40,510 nucleotides of DNA from Pseudomonadota bacterium (GCA_023388335.1 JAEWGL010000058.1:1-40510), one strand, 5' to 3'; counted from the stretch's first letter, positions 24,226 to 32,604 are shown. Notes: a model not told the origin generated them from the sequence alone. Numbers and translations are program-made.

Positions 24226-25572
24226 TCACAGAGACCGTGGCGTCTGTGCAAATCCTTCCGTCAGCGGCAACTCCAACCTCGCCACGAATCCTCCTTGCGG
24301 ATGATTCTCCAACACCAGGCTGCCGCCATGGCGCTCCGCCGCCCGTCGTGCGATGGCCAGGCCCAGGCCGTGGCCCGCGGTGTTCTGTCCTGGGGCGCGG
24401 AAGAACGGTTCGCCCAATTGACCAAGGTATTCGGGCGCCACGCCCGGCCCATGGTCGCGCACGCTCAGCAGGATGCGTTCCTGATCGGAGCTGGCGCTGA
24501 GTTCGATGGCCTGGCCAGGTGGGTTGAAACGCAGAGCGTTGCGCAGCAGATTGTCCACGGCGCGCTCCAGCAAGGTCGGCCAACCCTGTAGGGTCAGTCC
24601 AGGCGCGGCCTCCAGGCGGATGTCCTGCTCCGGAGCACTGAGTAGCGCGTCCTTGCGCACGCTGCCAAGCAAGGCGTTGAGGTCCACCGGCTCGGCGTGC
24701 GCATGTTCGGCATCGACGCGGGCCAGGGCGAGGATTTCGCTGATCAGGTCTTCCAGGCGGTCACACTCACGGGTCAGGCGTGGCCACAGGGCTTGTCGCT
24801 GTTCCGGTTCGGCCCGTTCGGCCAGCGCCAGAGCAATGCGCAGGCGCGCCAGCGGCGAACGCAGCTCGTGGGAAACGTCACGCAAGAGCTGGCGCTGGCT
24901 GCCGATCAGGCTCTGCAGGCGCGCGCCCATGCGGTTGAAATCGTTGGCCAGGACGCCGAACTCGTCACGCCGTCCAGCCAGCCTGGCCAGGCTGTTCTGC
25001 TGGTAGGTGGTCTGGCCCAGGTCATGCACCGCGCTGCGCAGGCGGCTCAGCGGGCGGGTGATGGACAAGGTCACCACCAGGCTGAACAAGGTCAGCACCA
25101 CCAGGGCGATGCCCAGGGCACTGAGCGGCCAGAGCAGACTTTCGCGGTGCCAGGCATCGAGTTCGGGATGAGGAATACGGTAGATCAGCAGGTAGGTCTC
25201 GCCGCTGTCGGGGCTGGTGTACTCCTCGGTCAGGCGGCGCCAGGGCAGGCGATGGTCGTTGTGCTGGCGCGCCTCGAAGGCGGCGGCGCGACGGGGGAAG
25301 GTACCGGGCACCACGGCCTCGCCGCTGTCATTGAGCACCTGGACGTCGATATTGAAACGCTGCTTGCGCCGTTCCAGAAAATGCTGCGCCGCGTCGACTC
25401 CCTGTTTCTCGTAGTGTTGGGTCCAGTGACTGGCCAGGGTATTGAGCCCCGGATGCCGGCTGAGGATCCAGGCATCCTGGTTAAGCATGTGGCCGAGCAG
25501 GATCGACAGCCCGGCGACCAAGGCGATGGCCAGCCAGAAACTGGCCAGGATACGCCAGAACAATGAACGCAA
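24226..25572 (-). CDS. cpxA: CpxA-like sensor histidine kinase (448 aa)
   Basis: This is an inner-membrane two-component sensor. Membrane helices lie at about 5-29 and 146-169, with a periplasmic domain of about 115 residues between. HAMP follows (to about 225), then HisKA with H235 in RDVSHELRSPLARLR, and an HATPase domain with N (RNALRFNPPGQ), DHGPGV and GHGLGLAIARR boxes. The start is the TTG at 25572, set by GGAGG 8 bases before it; no ATG is available nearby. The gene lies last in a cluster with a CpxP-like protein and its regulator. A hairpin terminator stands between it and the CpxP-like gene. It should sense envelope stress. Orthology to CpxA is likely, not proved. Confidence 0.88.
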   Translation of the reverse strand: MRSLFWRILASFWLAIALVAGLSILLGHMLNQDAWILSRHPGLNTLASHWTQHYEKQGVDAAQHFLERRKQRFNIDVQVLNDSGEAVVPGTFPRRAAAFEARQHNDHRLPWRRLTEEYTSPDSGETYLLIYRIPHPELDAWHRESLLWPLSALGIALVVLTLFSLVVTLSITRPLSRLRSAVHDLGQTTYQQNSLARLAGRRDEFGVLANDFNRMGARLQSLIGSQRQLLRDVSHELRSPLARLRIALALAERAEPEQRQALWPRLTRECDRLEDLISEILALARVDAEHAHAEPVDLNALLGSVRKDALLSAPEQDIRLEAAPGLTLQGWPTLLERAVDNLLRNALRFNPPGQAIELSASSDQERILLSVRDHGPGVAPEYLGQLGEPFFRAPGQNTAGHGLGLAIARRAAERHGGSLVLENHPQGGFVARLELPLTEGFAQTPRSL

Positions 25573-25592
25573 GGCAGGTACCTCCAAACAGG

Positions 25593-25623
25593 AAAAGCCC
25601 GGCCTGCGTAGAGCAGGTCGGGC
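25593..25623 (-). terminator. Intrinsic terminator between the cpxP-like and sensor genes
   Basis: Read on the minus strand, GCCCGACCTGC (25613-25623) pairs with GCAGGCCGGGC (25597-25607) around a 5-base loop, with one G-U pair, and is followed by TTTTCC. It lies after the CpxP-like stop and before the sensor start. It would let the abundant periplasmic protein be made without equal amounts of kinase. Confidence 0.7.
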
Positions 25624-25641
25624 GGGCGGCGGTTGGACAGC

Positions 25642-26058
25642 TTACTGGGCCTTGGTGGCTTTTTCAGCTTTCCAGGCTTTGAACGCCTGCCATTCGGCCT
25701 TGCGTTCAGCGCGTTGCTTCTGCAGTTCGTCGAACTGCTTCTGTTGCTCGGGCTTGAGAACGCCGCGGATTTCACTCTGGGTCTTGTCGTGACGGGCCTT
25801 GATCTCGTCCTTCATGGCTTTCTGCTCGGCAGCGGGCAGCTTGTCGAGGTAGCGCTTGGTGATGTCACGCTGGGCCTTCATCTGCTCGCCCATCAGCTTG
25901 TTGACCTGCTGGCGCTGGTCGCGGCTCAGGTCCAGCTGGGCGAAAGGTGCGCCACCGCGGTGATGCATGCCGTCGTGGCGCGGGCCGCCTTCAGGCATGG
26001 CCATGGCGACAGTCGGCAGGGCAGCGGCGAACATCAGGGCGATAAGGGTCTTGCGCAT
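25642..26058 (-). CDS. CpxP/Spy-like periplasmic protein (138 aa)
   Basis: A signal peptide (MRKTLIALMFAAALPTVAMA) precedes a highly charged helical protein with two LTxxQ-type motifs, LDLSRDQRQQV (about residues 43-53) and LKPEQQKQF (about 101-109), the hallmark of Spy/CpxP. Such proteins act as periplasmic chaperones and damp the sensor. A His/Met-rich stretch after the signal (PRHDGMHHRGG) could bind metal such as copper or zinc; this is inference. AAAGGAGA lies before the ATG. A CpxR-type box stands about 90 bases upstream, and a terminator follows. Confidence 0.88.
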   Translation of the reverse strand: MRKTLIALMFAAALPTVAMAMPEGGPRHDGMHHRGGAPFAQLDLSRDQRQQVNKLMGEQMKAQRDITKRYLDKLPAAEQKAMKDEIKARHDKTQSEIRGVLKPEQQKQFDELQKQRAERKAEWQAFKAWKAEKATKAQ

Positions 26059-26138
26059 GGTGTCTCTCCTTTCAGGGGCCGGTCGTTACCGGATGAGCCC
26101 AGTTTAGGGAGATCAAGGTCAAGGGCGGTCAGCTGTGG

Positions 26139-26154
26139 GTAAAGGCTGCGTAAA
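26139..26154. promoter_or_regulatory. CpxR-type box upstream of the cpxP-like gene
   Basis: GTAAA-GGCTGC-GTAAA matches the E. coli CpxR consensus (two GTAAA units with a short spacer, usually 5 bases; 6 here). It lies in the 164-base gap between the response regulator gene and the cpxP-like start, on the strand opposite to the gene. This supports direct feedback control of the cpxP-like gene by the linked regulator. Confidence 0.6.
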
Positions 26155-26222
26155 GATCATCGGCCGAGAACATTGACGTTGGCGCCGTGACGCGGTCGCG
26201 CAGTCGCGCCGCGAGGGTGCAA

Positions 26223-26900
26223 TCACAGGCTGTAGTAGTAGCCACGGCTACGCAGGGCGACGATCCGCGGTCGCCCGTCCGGATGCGGGCCGATCTTTTT
26301 GCGCAGGTTGCTGACGTGCATGTCCAGGCTGCGGTCGTACAGGGTCAGCTTGCGGCCCAAGGCGATCTGCGCCAGGTCCTGCTTGTCCAGCGGCTCACCG
26401 GGCTGGCGTAGCAGGGCTTCGAGGATGCGGCTTTCCGAGAGGGTCAGGCTCAACTCACGCTCTTCGATGCTTACCACGCCGCGGGCCGGGCTGAAGGTCA
26501 GGTCGCCGAGCTCCATCTGGGTGGTGGTGGCGGTCGGGTGACTGCGCCGCAGCACCGCGCGCAGGCGTGCGGTCAGCTCGCGCGGGTCGCACGGCTTGGC
26601 CAGGTAATCGTCGGCCCCAAGCTCCAGGCCAAGGATGCGGTCCAGCGGCTCGCCGCGGGCCGAGAGCATGAGCACCGGCAAATCGGCATGCTCGCTGCGC
26701 AATTGCTTGAGCAGCTCCAGGCCGCTGCCATCGGGCAGCATCACATCCAGCACCACGGCCGCCGGTGCCTGGTTGGCCAGCGCCTGGCGCGCACTCTGTC
26801 CGTCGTGGCAGGCCCGCACCACGAAACCTTCCTGGGTCAGCCAGCTGCCAAGCAGCTCGCAGAGTTCCTGGTCATCGTCAATCAGTAGCAGCTCACTCAT
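26223..26900 (-). CDS. cpxR: CpxR-like OmpR-family response regulator (225 aa)
   Basis: The receiver domain (residues 1-115) has the acidic pair DDD at 8-10, phospho-acceptor D52 in VVLDVMLPDGSG and K102 in YLAKPCDP. The C-terminal winged helix (about 130-223) has the OmpR-type end RSLDMHVSNLRKKIGPHPDGRPRIVALRSRGYYY, split here only for description. It should be phosphorylated by the sensor encoded two genes downstream and bind GTAAA repeats. It is first on the minus strand, 164 bases before the CpxP-like gene. Confidence 0.9.
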   Translation of the reverse strand: MSELLLIDDDQELCELLGSWLTQEGFVVRACHDGQSARQALANQAPAAVVLDVMLPDGSGLELLKQLRSEHADLPVLMLSARGEPLDRILGLELGADDYLAKPCDPRELTARLRAVLRRSHPTATTTQMELGDLTFSPARGVVSIEERELSLTLSESRILEALLRQPGEPLDKQDLAQIALGRKLTLYDRSLDMHVSNLRKKIGPHPDGRPRIVALRSRGYYYSL

Positions 26901-26931
26901 GACTCACTCAACTCAACCATTAATGAGCGGT

Positions 26932-26951
26932 GCGGCACGCAGGCGTGCCGC
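26932..26951. other. Perfect hairpin between yciI and cpxR
   Basis: GCGGCACGC (26932-26940) and GCGTGCCGC (26943-26951) form a 9-base inverted repeat directly after the yciI stop. No T-run follows on the minus strand. It may end or protect the yciB-yciI transcript, or lie in the cpxR leader. Confidence 0.4.
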
Positions 26952-26961
26952 CGGGGAGGGT

Positions 26962-27261
26962 TCAGGGCAGGACTTGCTTGAACGGCTTGACCACGACCTT
27001 GTCGTACACGCCCGCGGCAATGTAGGGGTCGGCATCGGCCCAGGCCTGGGCGGCGGCCAGGGAGTCGAATTCGGCAACGATCAGGCTACCGGTGAAGCCG
27101 GCAGCGCCCGGGTCGTTGCTGTCGATGGCCGGGTGCGGGCCGGCCAGCACCACACGGCCCTCGGCCTTGAGCTGCTGCAGTCGCTCGATGTGCGCCGGGC
27201 GCGCGGCCAGGCGTTTTTCCAGGGAGTCGGCGACGTCGCTGGCGATGATGGCGTAAAGCAT
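26962..27261 (-). CDS. yciI: YciI-family protein (99 aa)
   Basis: This is a small ferredoxin-like fold protein. MLYAIIASDVADSLEKRLAARPAHIERL and the LAGPHPAID turn give the conserved His and Asp (H24, and D47 in PAID) of the YciI superfamily, and ADPYIAAGVYDKVVVKPF closes the domain. The E. coli protein may be an enzyme or stress-related binder; no function is settled. It starts 1 base after the yciB stop, with GAGG inside the yciB end, so the two are translated from one message, as in many gammaproteobacteria. Confidence 0.93.
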   Translation of the reverse strand: MLYAIIASDVADSLEKRLAARPAHIERLQQLKAEGRVVLAGPHPAIDSNDPGAAGFTGSLIVAEFDSLAAAQAWADADPYIAAGVYDKVVVKPFKQVLP

Positions 27262-27262
27262 G

Positions 27263-27871
27263 TCAATCCTCGTGCTTTGGGGTGGAGGGCGGGGTCGTGG
27301 GGTCGCTGTCGTGCATGTGGCGTGACAGGTAGACCCCTTGGGCGACCAGGAAGATCACGGTCATGCCCAGGCTGCCGAACACCTTGAAATCGACCCAGAA
27401 GGCCTGGAAGGTGAAGGCGACGAACAGGTTGGCGGCGCCGCAGACCAGGAAGAACACGATCCAGGCCAGGTTCAAGCGCACCCAGATCGGCTCCGGCAGG
27501 GTCAGGGCATGGCCCATGATGCGCTTGATCAGCACGCGGTCGCCGATGAAGTGGCTGGCCGCGAAACCGAGGGCGAACAACCAGTTGACCGCCGGCGCCT
27601 TCCACTTGAGGAAGGTTTCGCTGTGAAAGGCCAGGGTCAGGCCGCCGAAGACCAGGCAGGCAATCAGCGTCAGCCACTGGCCCTTCTCCAGCTTGCGCTG
27701 GCGGATGAACAGCGCGCCATAGACCACCAGCGAGCTGATGATCAGGACCTTGGTGGCGCTGTAGATGCCGCCGAGTTCGAAGTCGTGGCCGGCAAGGTCG
27801 ACCATGCGCGGGTCGAGCTTGTAGACGAGGAAGAACAGCAGCAGCGGGATGAAATCGATGAATTGTTTCAC
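27263..27871 (-). CDS. yciB: Intracellular septation protein A, YciB family (202 aa)
   Basis: This inner-membrane protein has five or six helices. KQFIDFIPLLLFFLVYKL at the N-terminus and WKAPAVNWLFALGFAASHF, WVRLNLAWIVFFLVCGAAN and FWVDFKVFGSLGMT are the conserved YciB/IspA blocks. It takes part in cell envelope synthesis and septation through contacts with elongasome and divisome proteins. The start is the GTG at 27871, the first codon of the conserved VKQFIDF; the ribosome site is weak. It is in one unit with yciI and divergent from the PHP-domain gene by 67 bases. Confidence 0.94.
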   Translation of the reverse strand: MKQFIDFIPLLLFFLVYKLDPRMVDLAGHDFELGGIYSATKVLIISSLVVYGALFIRQRKLEKGQWLTLIACLVFGGLTLAFHSETFLKWKAPAVNWLFALGFAASHFIGDRVLIKRIMGHALTLPEPIWVRLNLAWIVFFLVCGAANLFVAFTFQAFWVDFKVFGSLGMTVIFLVAQGVYLSRHMHDSDPTTPPSTPKHED

Positions 27872-27938
27872 AATGGCAGCCAGAATCGGGATGTCACGGC
27901 ATAATAACAAACATCAATCCCGGCGAAAGCGCTCCTCC

Positions 27939-28799
27939 ATGAATGTTGATCTGCACTGTCACAGCACGGCCTCCGATGGCGTCCTGTCGCCCACGGCTCT
28001 GGTCGCCCGCGCGCATGAGCATGGAGTGCGAACACTGGCCCTGACCGACCACGATACCCTTGAAGGCCTTGCCGAGGCCCGCCAGGCCTGCCATGCGCTG
28101 GGCCTGCAGTGGGTGAGCGGGGTGGAGCTGTCCTGCACCTGGGGTGGGGCAACCATTCACATACTGGGTTACAACTTTGTTCTCGATGCGCCGCCGTTGC
28201 TGACGGCCATCGAGCGCTTGCACCGAGGCCGCTGGTTGCGCGCCGAAGAGATCGACCGACGGCTGGCGCTCAAAGGCATGCCCGGCACCCTCGACGGCGC
28301 GCGAGCCGTGCAGATGGAGCTGGGCGACAGCGGCAACGCCCCGGCACGGCCGCATTTTGCCGAGTACCTGGTACGCGCCGGCCTGGTCAAGGACCGCGGC
28401 GAAGCCTTTCGCAAGTGGCTGGGCGCCGGCAAGCTGGGCGATGTCAAGCTGCACTGGCCGACGCTCGAGGAAACTGTTGCCACCCTGCGTGCGTCGAATG
28501 CCTGGGTGAGCCTGGCGCATCCGATGCATTACGAACTGACCCGCAGCAAGCGCCGCCGGCTGATTGCCGACTATATTCAAGCAGGCGGGCAGGCGCTGGA
28601 AGTGGTCAACGGGATGATGCCAGCCGAGCAGGTGGGCACGATGTCCATCCTCACCCGTGAATTCGGTCTGCTGGCAAGCGCTGGCAGTGACTTTCATGGT
28701 CCCGGCACCTGGGGCGAGATCGGTGCCTACCGGCCATTGCCCGAGGACCTGCCACCTTTGTGGCGCCGATTCAGCCATGAGCAGCCTACCCCCGTTTGA
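27939..28799 (+). CDS. yciV: PHP-domain phosphoesterase, RNase AM (YciV) family (286 aa)
   Basis: The PHP metal motifs are complete: LHCHSTASDG (residues 4-13), LTDHDTLEG (about 35-43), GVELSC (about 61-66), SLAHPMHY (about 190-197) and AGSDFHGPG (about 248-256). The E. coli homologue, RNase AM, trims 5' ends of 5S and 23S rRNA and degrades 5'-phosphorylated RNA and 3',5'-bisphosphonucleotides. ATG 27939 opens the conserved NVDLHCHS. It is the first gene of the run with yciO, scpA and scpB, 13 bases before yciO. Confidence 0.93.
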   Translation: MNVDLHCHSTASDGVLSPTALVARAHEHGVRTLALTDHDTLEGLAEARQACHALGLQWVSGVELSCTWGGATIHILGYNFVLDAPPLLTAIERLHRGRWLRAEEIDRRLALKGMPGTLDGARAVQMELGDSGNAPARPHFAEYLVRAGLVKDRGEAFRKWLGAGKLGDVKLHWPTLEETVATLRASNAWVSLAHPMHYELTRSKRRRLIADYIQAGGQALEVVNGMMPAEQVGTMSILTREFGLLASAGSDFHGPGTWGEIGAYRPLPEDLPPLWRRFSHEQPTPV

Positions 28800-28812
28800 A
28801 CAGGATGAGAAT

Positions 28813-29442
28813 GTGAGCCAATTTTTCCAGATTCATGCGCAAAACCCGCAAGCGCGCTTGATCAAACAGGCCGTCGAGATCATCCGCAAGGGCGGCGTAG
28901 TGGTCTATCCCACCGATTCTTCCTACGCGATGGGTTGTCAGATCGGCGACAAGAACGCCGTGGAGCGGGTGCGGCGCCTGCGTCAGCTCGACAAGAACCA
29001 CAACTTCACGCTGATCTGCTGCGACCTGTCCCAGATGGGCCTGTTCGCCAAGATCGACACGGCCAACTTCCGCCTGCTCAAGGCTTACATTCCCGGCCCC
29101 TATACCTTCATTCTCAACGCCACCCGCGAGGTGCCGCGCCTGCTGATGCACGAGAAGCGTCGTACCATCGGCTTGCGTGTGCCCTCCAACCCGATCGTCC
29201 TGGCATTGCTGGAACAGCTCGGTGAGCCGCTGATGAGCGTCAGCCTGATCCTGCCCGGTGACGAAGAGCCGATGACCGACCCGTACGAGATCCGCCAGCG
29301 CCTCGAACACCACGTCGACCTGATCATCGATGGCGGTTTCGGTGACCTCAAGGCTTCCACGGTGATCAACCTGGCCGATGGCGAGCCTGAGGTGATCCGC
29401 GTCGGTTGCGGCGATCCTGCGCCCTTCCTGGTCCAGGCGTGA
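28813..29442 (+). CDS. yciO: Sua5/YciO/YrdC-family protein (209 aa)
   Basis: This is the single YrdC-like domain of the YciO branch: VEIIRKGGVVVYPTDSSYAMGC, then RLRQLDKNHNFTLICCDLSQ, PGPYTFILNATREVPR and RRTIGLRVPSNPIV. YrdC/Sua5 proteins make threonylcarbamoyl-AMP for tRNA t6A; the YciO branch keeps the fold with weak activity, and its role is open. GTG 28813 (with AGGATGAG before it) gives the family length of about 206 residues; an ATG at 28777 inside the previous gene would add 12 residues. Its TGA overlaps the GTG of scpA (GTGA). Confidence 0.92.
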   Translation: MSQFFQIHAQNPQARLIKQAVEIIRKGGVVVYPTDSSYAMGCQIGDKNAVERVRRLRQLDKNHNFTLICCDLSQMGLFAKIDTANFRLLKAYIPGPYTFILNATREVPRLLMHEKRRTIGLRVPSNPIVLALLEQLGEPLMSVSLILPGDEEPMTDPYEIRQRLEHHVDLIIDGGFGDLKASTVINLADGEPEVIRVGCGDPAPFLVQA

Positions 29443-30272
29443 GCGCAGCAGAGCAGCCTCAGGCGCCGATGGTCGACGCCGATGCCGTCGCGCCGCAACA
29501 GCTGTCGCTGGTGCTGGTCTACGGCGAGGCGCTGACCGAGCTGCCAGTCGACCTGTACATCCCGCCGGATGCCCTGGAAGTCTTCCTCGAAGCCTTTGAG
29601 GGGCCGCTCGACCTGCTGCTGTACCTGATCCGCAAACAGAATATCGACATCCTCGACATCCCCGTGGCGGAAATCACCCGCCAGTACATGGGCTATGTCG
29701 AGCTTATGAAGAGTGTGCGCCTGGAGCTTGCCGCCGAATATTTGGTGATGGCGGCCATGCTCGCCGAGATCAAGTCGCGCATGCTGCTGCCACGCGCGGT
29801 GGAAATCGAAGAGGACGAAGGCGACCCGCGCGCCGAGCTGATCCGCCGTCTGCAGGAGTACGAGCGCTTCAAGGCGGCGGCCGAGGGCATCGACCAGTTG
29901 AGCCGGGTCGGCCGCGAGGTCATCGTGCCGCGGCTCGAGGCGCCCCAGGCCAAGGCGCGCAAGCTGCTGCCGCAGGTCAGCCTGGAGGAGCTGCTGGTGT
30001 CCATGGCCGAGGTGATGCGCCGTGGCGACCTGTTCGAGAGCCATCAGGTCAGCCGCGAGGCGCTGTCTACCCGCGAGCGCATGAGCGAGGTGCTCGAGCG
30101 CCTCAAGGGCGGCGGTTTCGTGCCCTTTCCCACGCTGTTCACGGCCGAGGAGGGCAAGCTCGGCGTGGTGGTCACCTTCATGGCGATTCTCGAACTGGTG
30201 AAGGAATCGCTTATCGAACTGGTGCAGAATGAGCCTTTCGCCCCGATCCATGTCCGCGCCTGGGCAGAGTGA
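29439..30272 (+). CDS. scpA: Segregation and condensation protein A (277 aa)
   Basis: This is the kleisin subunit of the SMC-ScpAB condensin. The conserved N-terminal block FEGPLDLLLYLIRKQNIDILDIPV and YLVMAAMLAEIKSRMLLP bind the SMC neck; the C-terminal winged helix ends at VTFMAILELVKESLIEL. GTG 29439 overlaps the yciO stop; ATG 29469 is an alternative that omits ten poorly conserved residues. The scpA-scpB pair is 22 bases apart. No smc gene is in view. Pseudomonads use both MksBEF and SMC-ScpAB. Confidence 0.93.
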   Translation: MSAAEQPQAPMVDADAVAPQQLSLVLVYGEALTELPVDLYIPPDALEVFLEAFEGPLDLLLYLIRKQNIDILDIPVAEITRQYMGYVELMKSVRLELAAEYLVMAAMLAEIKSRMLLPRAVEIEEDEGDPRAELIRRLQEYERFKAAAEGIDQLSRVGREVIVPRLEAPQAKARKLLPQVSLEELLVSMAEVMRRGDLFESHQVSREALSTRERMSEVLERLKGGGFVPFPTLFTAEEGKLGVVVTFMAILELVKESLIELVQNEPFAPIHVRAWAE

Positions 30273-30294
30273 AGCAAGAGTATCCAGCACACCC

Positions 30295-31065
30295 ATGAAC
30301 CTGAATGAACCCCGCGACCTGGCGTCGCTGATCGAGGCTTTTCTGCTGGCTTCGGGCAAGCCGCAATCGCTCGAGCGCCTGTATGAGCTGTTCGAAGAGG
30401 CCGAGCGCCCGGCACCGACCGTGTTCAGGAAGGCCTTGGACGTGCTGGGCAAGTCGTGCAATGGCCGTGCGTTCGAGCTCAAGGAAGTGGCCACCGGCTA
30501 CCGCCTGCAGATCCGCGAGACCTATGCGCCCTGGGTTGGCCGGCTGTGGGAGGAACGCCCGCAACGCTATTCTCGCGCCATGCTCGAGACCATGGCGCTG
30601 ATCGCCTACCGCCAGCCCATCACCCGCGGCGAGATCGAAGACGTGCGTGGCGTGGCGGTCAACAGCAACATCATCAAGACCCTGATCGAGCGCGAGTGGA
30701 TCCGCATCGTCGGTTATCGCGAAGTGCCTGGACGGCCGGCAATGTTCGCTACCACCAAAGCCTTTCTCGACCACTTCAACCTCAAGAGCCTCGACGAACT
30801 GCCGGCCCTGGCCGAACTGCGCGAGATGGAGCCAGCGCCGCTGCTGGAGCTGGACGACGCTCCCGTGCCTGCCCACCTGCAGGCCCTGGCCGATGCCAGT
30901 CTGGAGGCCGACGGTGAGCCGCCGCCTGCGGGGGAGGAAACCAGCTTCCGTAGCCTGCTGGTCGAGCTCGATGCAATGGAGGAGGGCCTCAAGACCGACT
31001 TCGAGGACTTGCGCGACGAGGTCCCCGAGGTAGACGAGGGCATTCCAGGTGTCGGAAACCCTTAG
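30295..31065 (+). CDS. scpB: Segregation and condensation protein B (256 aa)
   Basis: Two winged-helix domains (residues about 8-85 and 95-165) carry the ScpB core: LIEAFLLASGKPQSLERL, RYSRAMLETMALIAYRQPITRGEIEDVRGV, LIEREWIRIVGYREVPGRP. An acidic disordered tail of about 80 residues follows. It dimerises and binds ScpA in the condensin. ATG 30295 is taken because MNLNEP leads straight into the conserved helix; ATG 30250 would add 15 residues. The ribosome site is weak, so translation may depend on scpA. Confidence 0.93.
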   Translation: MNLNEPRDLASLIEAFLLASGKPQSLERLYELFEEAERPAPTVFRKALDVLGKSCNGRAFELKEVATGYRLQIRETYAPWVGRLWEERPQRYSRAMLETMALIAYRQPITRGEIEDVRGVAVNSNIIKTLIEREWIRIVGYREVPGRPAMFATTKAFLDHFNLKSLDELPALAELREMEPAPLLELDDAPVPAHLQALADASLEADGEPPPAGEETSFRSLLVELDAMEEGLKTDFEDLRDEVPEVDEGIPGVGNP

Positions 31066-31186
31066 GCCCATGGCGAAAACCCGCTAGTCTCAGATGCGCT
31101 CGGCCAATGATCGGCGTATGATGCGCGACCTTTTGGCGCGTCCGTCGCCAGAACCAGATTCGATTCCTACACCGGGAGGTGCCCAG

Positions 31187-32248
31187 ATGAGTGACAAAGA
31201 CCTGCAAGAAACCCAACCCCTACCGCCAGCGGGCGAAAAGCTGCAGAAAGTGCTGGCGCGCATTGGCGTGGGCTCGCGCCGTGACGTCGAGGCCTGGATC
31301 AGCCAGGGCCGGATCAAGGTCAATGGCGTCGAGGCCACCCTTGGCCAGCGCGTCGACCTGCATGACGCCATCGCCGTTGACGGCAAGCTGATCAAGCGTG
31401 AAGAAGCCGCCGAAACCGTGCGTCGCGTGATCATGTACAACAAGCCAGACGGCGAGATCTGCACCCGCGACGACCCGGAAGGCCGCCCGACCGTATTCGA
31501 CCGCCTGCCGCGTCCGAAGGAAGGCCGCTGGATCAACATCGGCCGCCTGGACATCAATACCACCGGTCTGCTGATGTTCACCACCGATGGTGAGCTGGCC
31601 AACCGCCTGATGCACCCGTCCTACGAGATGGACCGCGAGTATGCCGTGCGCGTGCGCGGTGAAGTCGACGACGACATGATCACCCGGCTGAAGAACGGCG
31701 TGATGCTCGAGGATGGTCCGGCGCGTTTCACCGACATCCAGCAGGCTCCAGGTGGTGAAGGTTTCAACCACTGGTACCACTGCGTGGTAATGGAAGGTCG
31801 CAACCGCGAAGTCCGTCGCCTGTGGGAATCCCAGGGGTTGGTGGTCAGCCGCCTGAAGCGCGTGCGTTTCGGTCCGGTGTTCCTCAATTCCGACTTGCCG
31901 ATGGGCCGTTGGCGCGAAATGACCCAAGGCGAGATCGACATTCTCGCCGCTGAAGTCGGCTTGCAGCCGGTGGCATTGCCGTCGCTGAACCTCAAGGCCA
32001 AGGAAAAGCTCGACCGTCTGCAGCGCAAGTCGACCCGCCCAATGGGCCGTGGCGAGCGCGTGCGCAACCTGCGTCCGGCTGCCGAGGCTGGTAGCGAGCG
32101 TCCGGCACGCCAGCCGCGTGAAGAGGCCCCGCGCAAGGGCAATCGTGGCAGCGCCGTGGCCGAGCGCCCCAGCGACATGAAAAAGCGCCCCGGCAAACCG
32201 ACCGGCGGCGGCAAGCCAGGCGCAAGCCGCAGCAAGCCGCGCCCTTGA
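31187..32248 (+). CDS. rluB: 23S rRNA pseudouridine(2605) synthase RluB (353 aa)
   Basis: An S4 RNA-binding domain (EKLQKVLARIGVGSRRDVEAWI, residues about 17-38 onward) is followed by the pseudouridine synthase core with the catalytic Asp in GRLDINTTGLLMF and EGRNREVRRLWE. It acts on 23S rRNA position 2605 (E. coli numbering). The C-terminal 100 residues are basic and low-complexity (RKSTRPMGRGERVRN ... KKRPGKP), as in other RluB proteins. GGGAGG stands before the ATG. It follows scpB by 121 bases, so it may have its own promoter, and ends before a strong terminator. Confidence 0.96.
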   Translation: MSDKDLQETQPLPPAGEKLQKVLARIGVGSRRDVEAWISQGRIKVNGVEATLGQRVDLHDAIAVDGKLIKREEAAETVRRVIMYNKPDGEICTRDDPEGRPTVFDRLPRPKEGRWINIGRLDINTTGLLMFTTDGELANRLMHPSYEMDREYAVRVRGEVDDDMITRLKNGVMLEDGPARFTDIQQAPGGEGFNHWYHCVVMEGRNREVRRLWESQGLVVSRLKRVRFGPVFLNSDLPMGRWREMTQGEIDILAAEVGLQPVALPSLNLKAKEKLDRLQRKSTRPMGRGERVRNLRPAAEAGSERPARQPREEAPRKGNRGSAVAERPSDMKKRPGKPTGGGKPGASRSKPRP

Positions 32249-32268
32249 TGGGGTGTCGTTGACAAGAG

Positions 32269-32292
32269 ACCAGCCTTCGGGCTGGTTTTTTT
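32269..32292 (+). terminator. Intrinsic terminator after rluB
   Basis: ACCAGCC-TTCG-GGCTGGT (32269-32286) with a UUCG tetraloop is followed by seven Ts (32286-32292), 20 bases after the rluB stop. This is a textbook rho-independent terminator. Confidence 0.95.
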
Positions 32293-32398
32293 ATTGGGGT
32301 GTTTGAGGATGCTTAGATCGAGTCATGGCTACCACGTGCATGCATTTTCTTTTCCATTCAATGACTTCTGGGGTTGATGGAAACTTTTCAAACCGGCT

Positions 32399-32416
32399 TG
32401 TAAAATTTTTGTTACG
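32399..32416 (+). promoter_or_regulatory. TyrR/PhhR-like box upstream of aroP
   Basis: TGTAAA-ATTTTT-GTTACG matches the TyrR box (TGTAAA-N6-TTTACA) in the whole left half and four of six bases on the right, with the key G and C 15 bases apart. It lies in an AT-rich patch (about 32330-32425) of a GC-rich region. PhhR is the pseudomonad TyrR homologue and regulates aromatic amino acid genes, and the next large gene is an aromatic amino acid permease. Confidence 0.45.
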
Positions 32417-32593
32417 AATTTGAGCCGATTCTTCCTTGGCAGGCCCTGTTTCGGACCCTTGTAAACTCTTCTTGCCGCAACCACGAGTAGGCCGCGCCTG
32501 CCCAACCCCCGCACCCCCTTGCTCAAACACGCGCCCCAGGGTGATATGTGCGCCATTGCCGTGCGCAACAGCCGGGCCGCAGAGCCTGGCTTC

Positions 32594-32604
32594 AATAACA
32601 ACAA
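32594..32604 (+). promoter_or_regulatory. CA motif (Hfq/Crc site) before a small ORF
   Basis: AATAACAACAA contains two overlapping AANAANAA matches, just before GGAGG and an ATG at 32616. The position is that of a translational Crc/Hfq site. It stands about 320 bases before the permease start, so it would act on the small ORF or on the leader. Confidence 0.5.
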
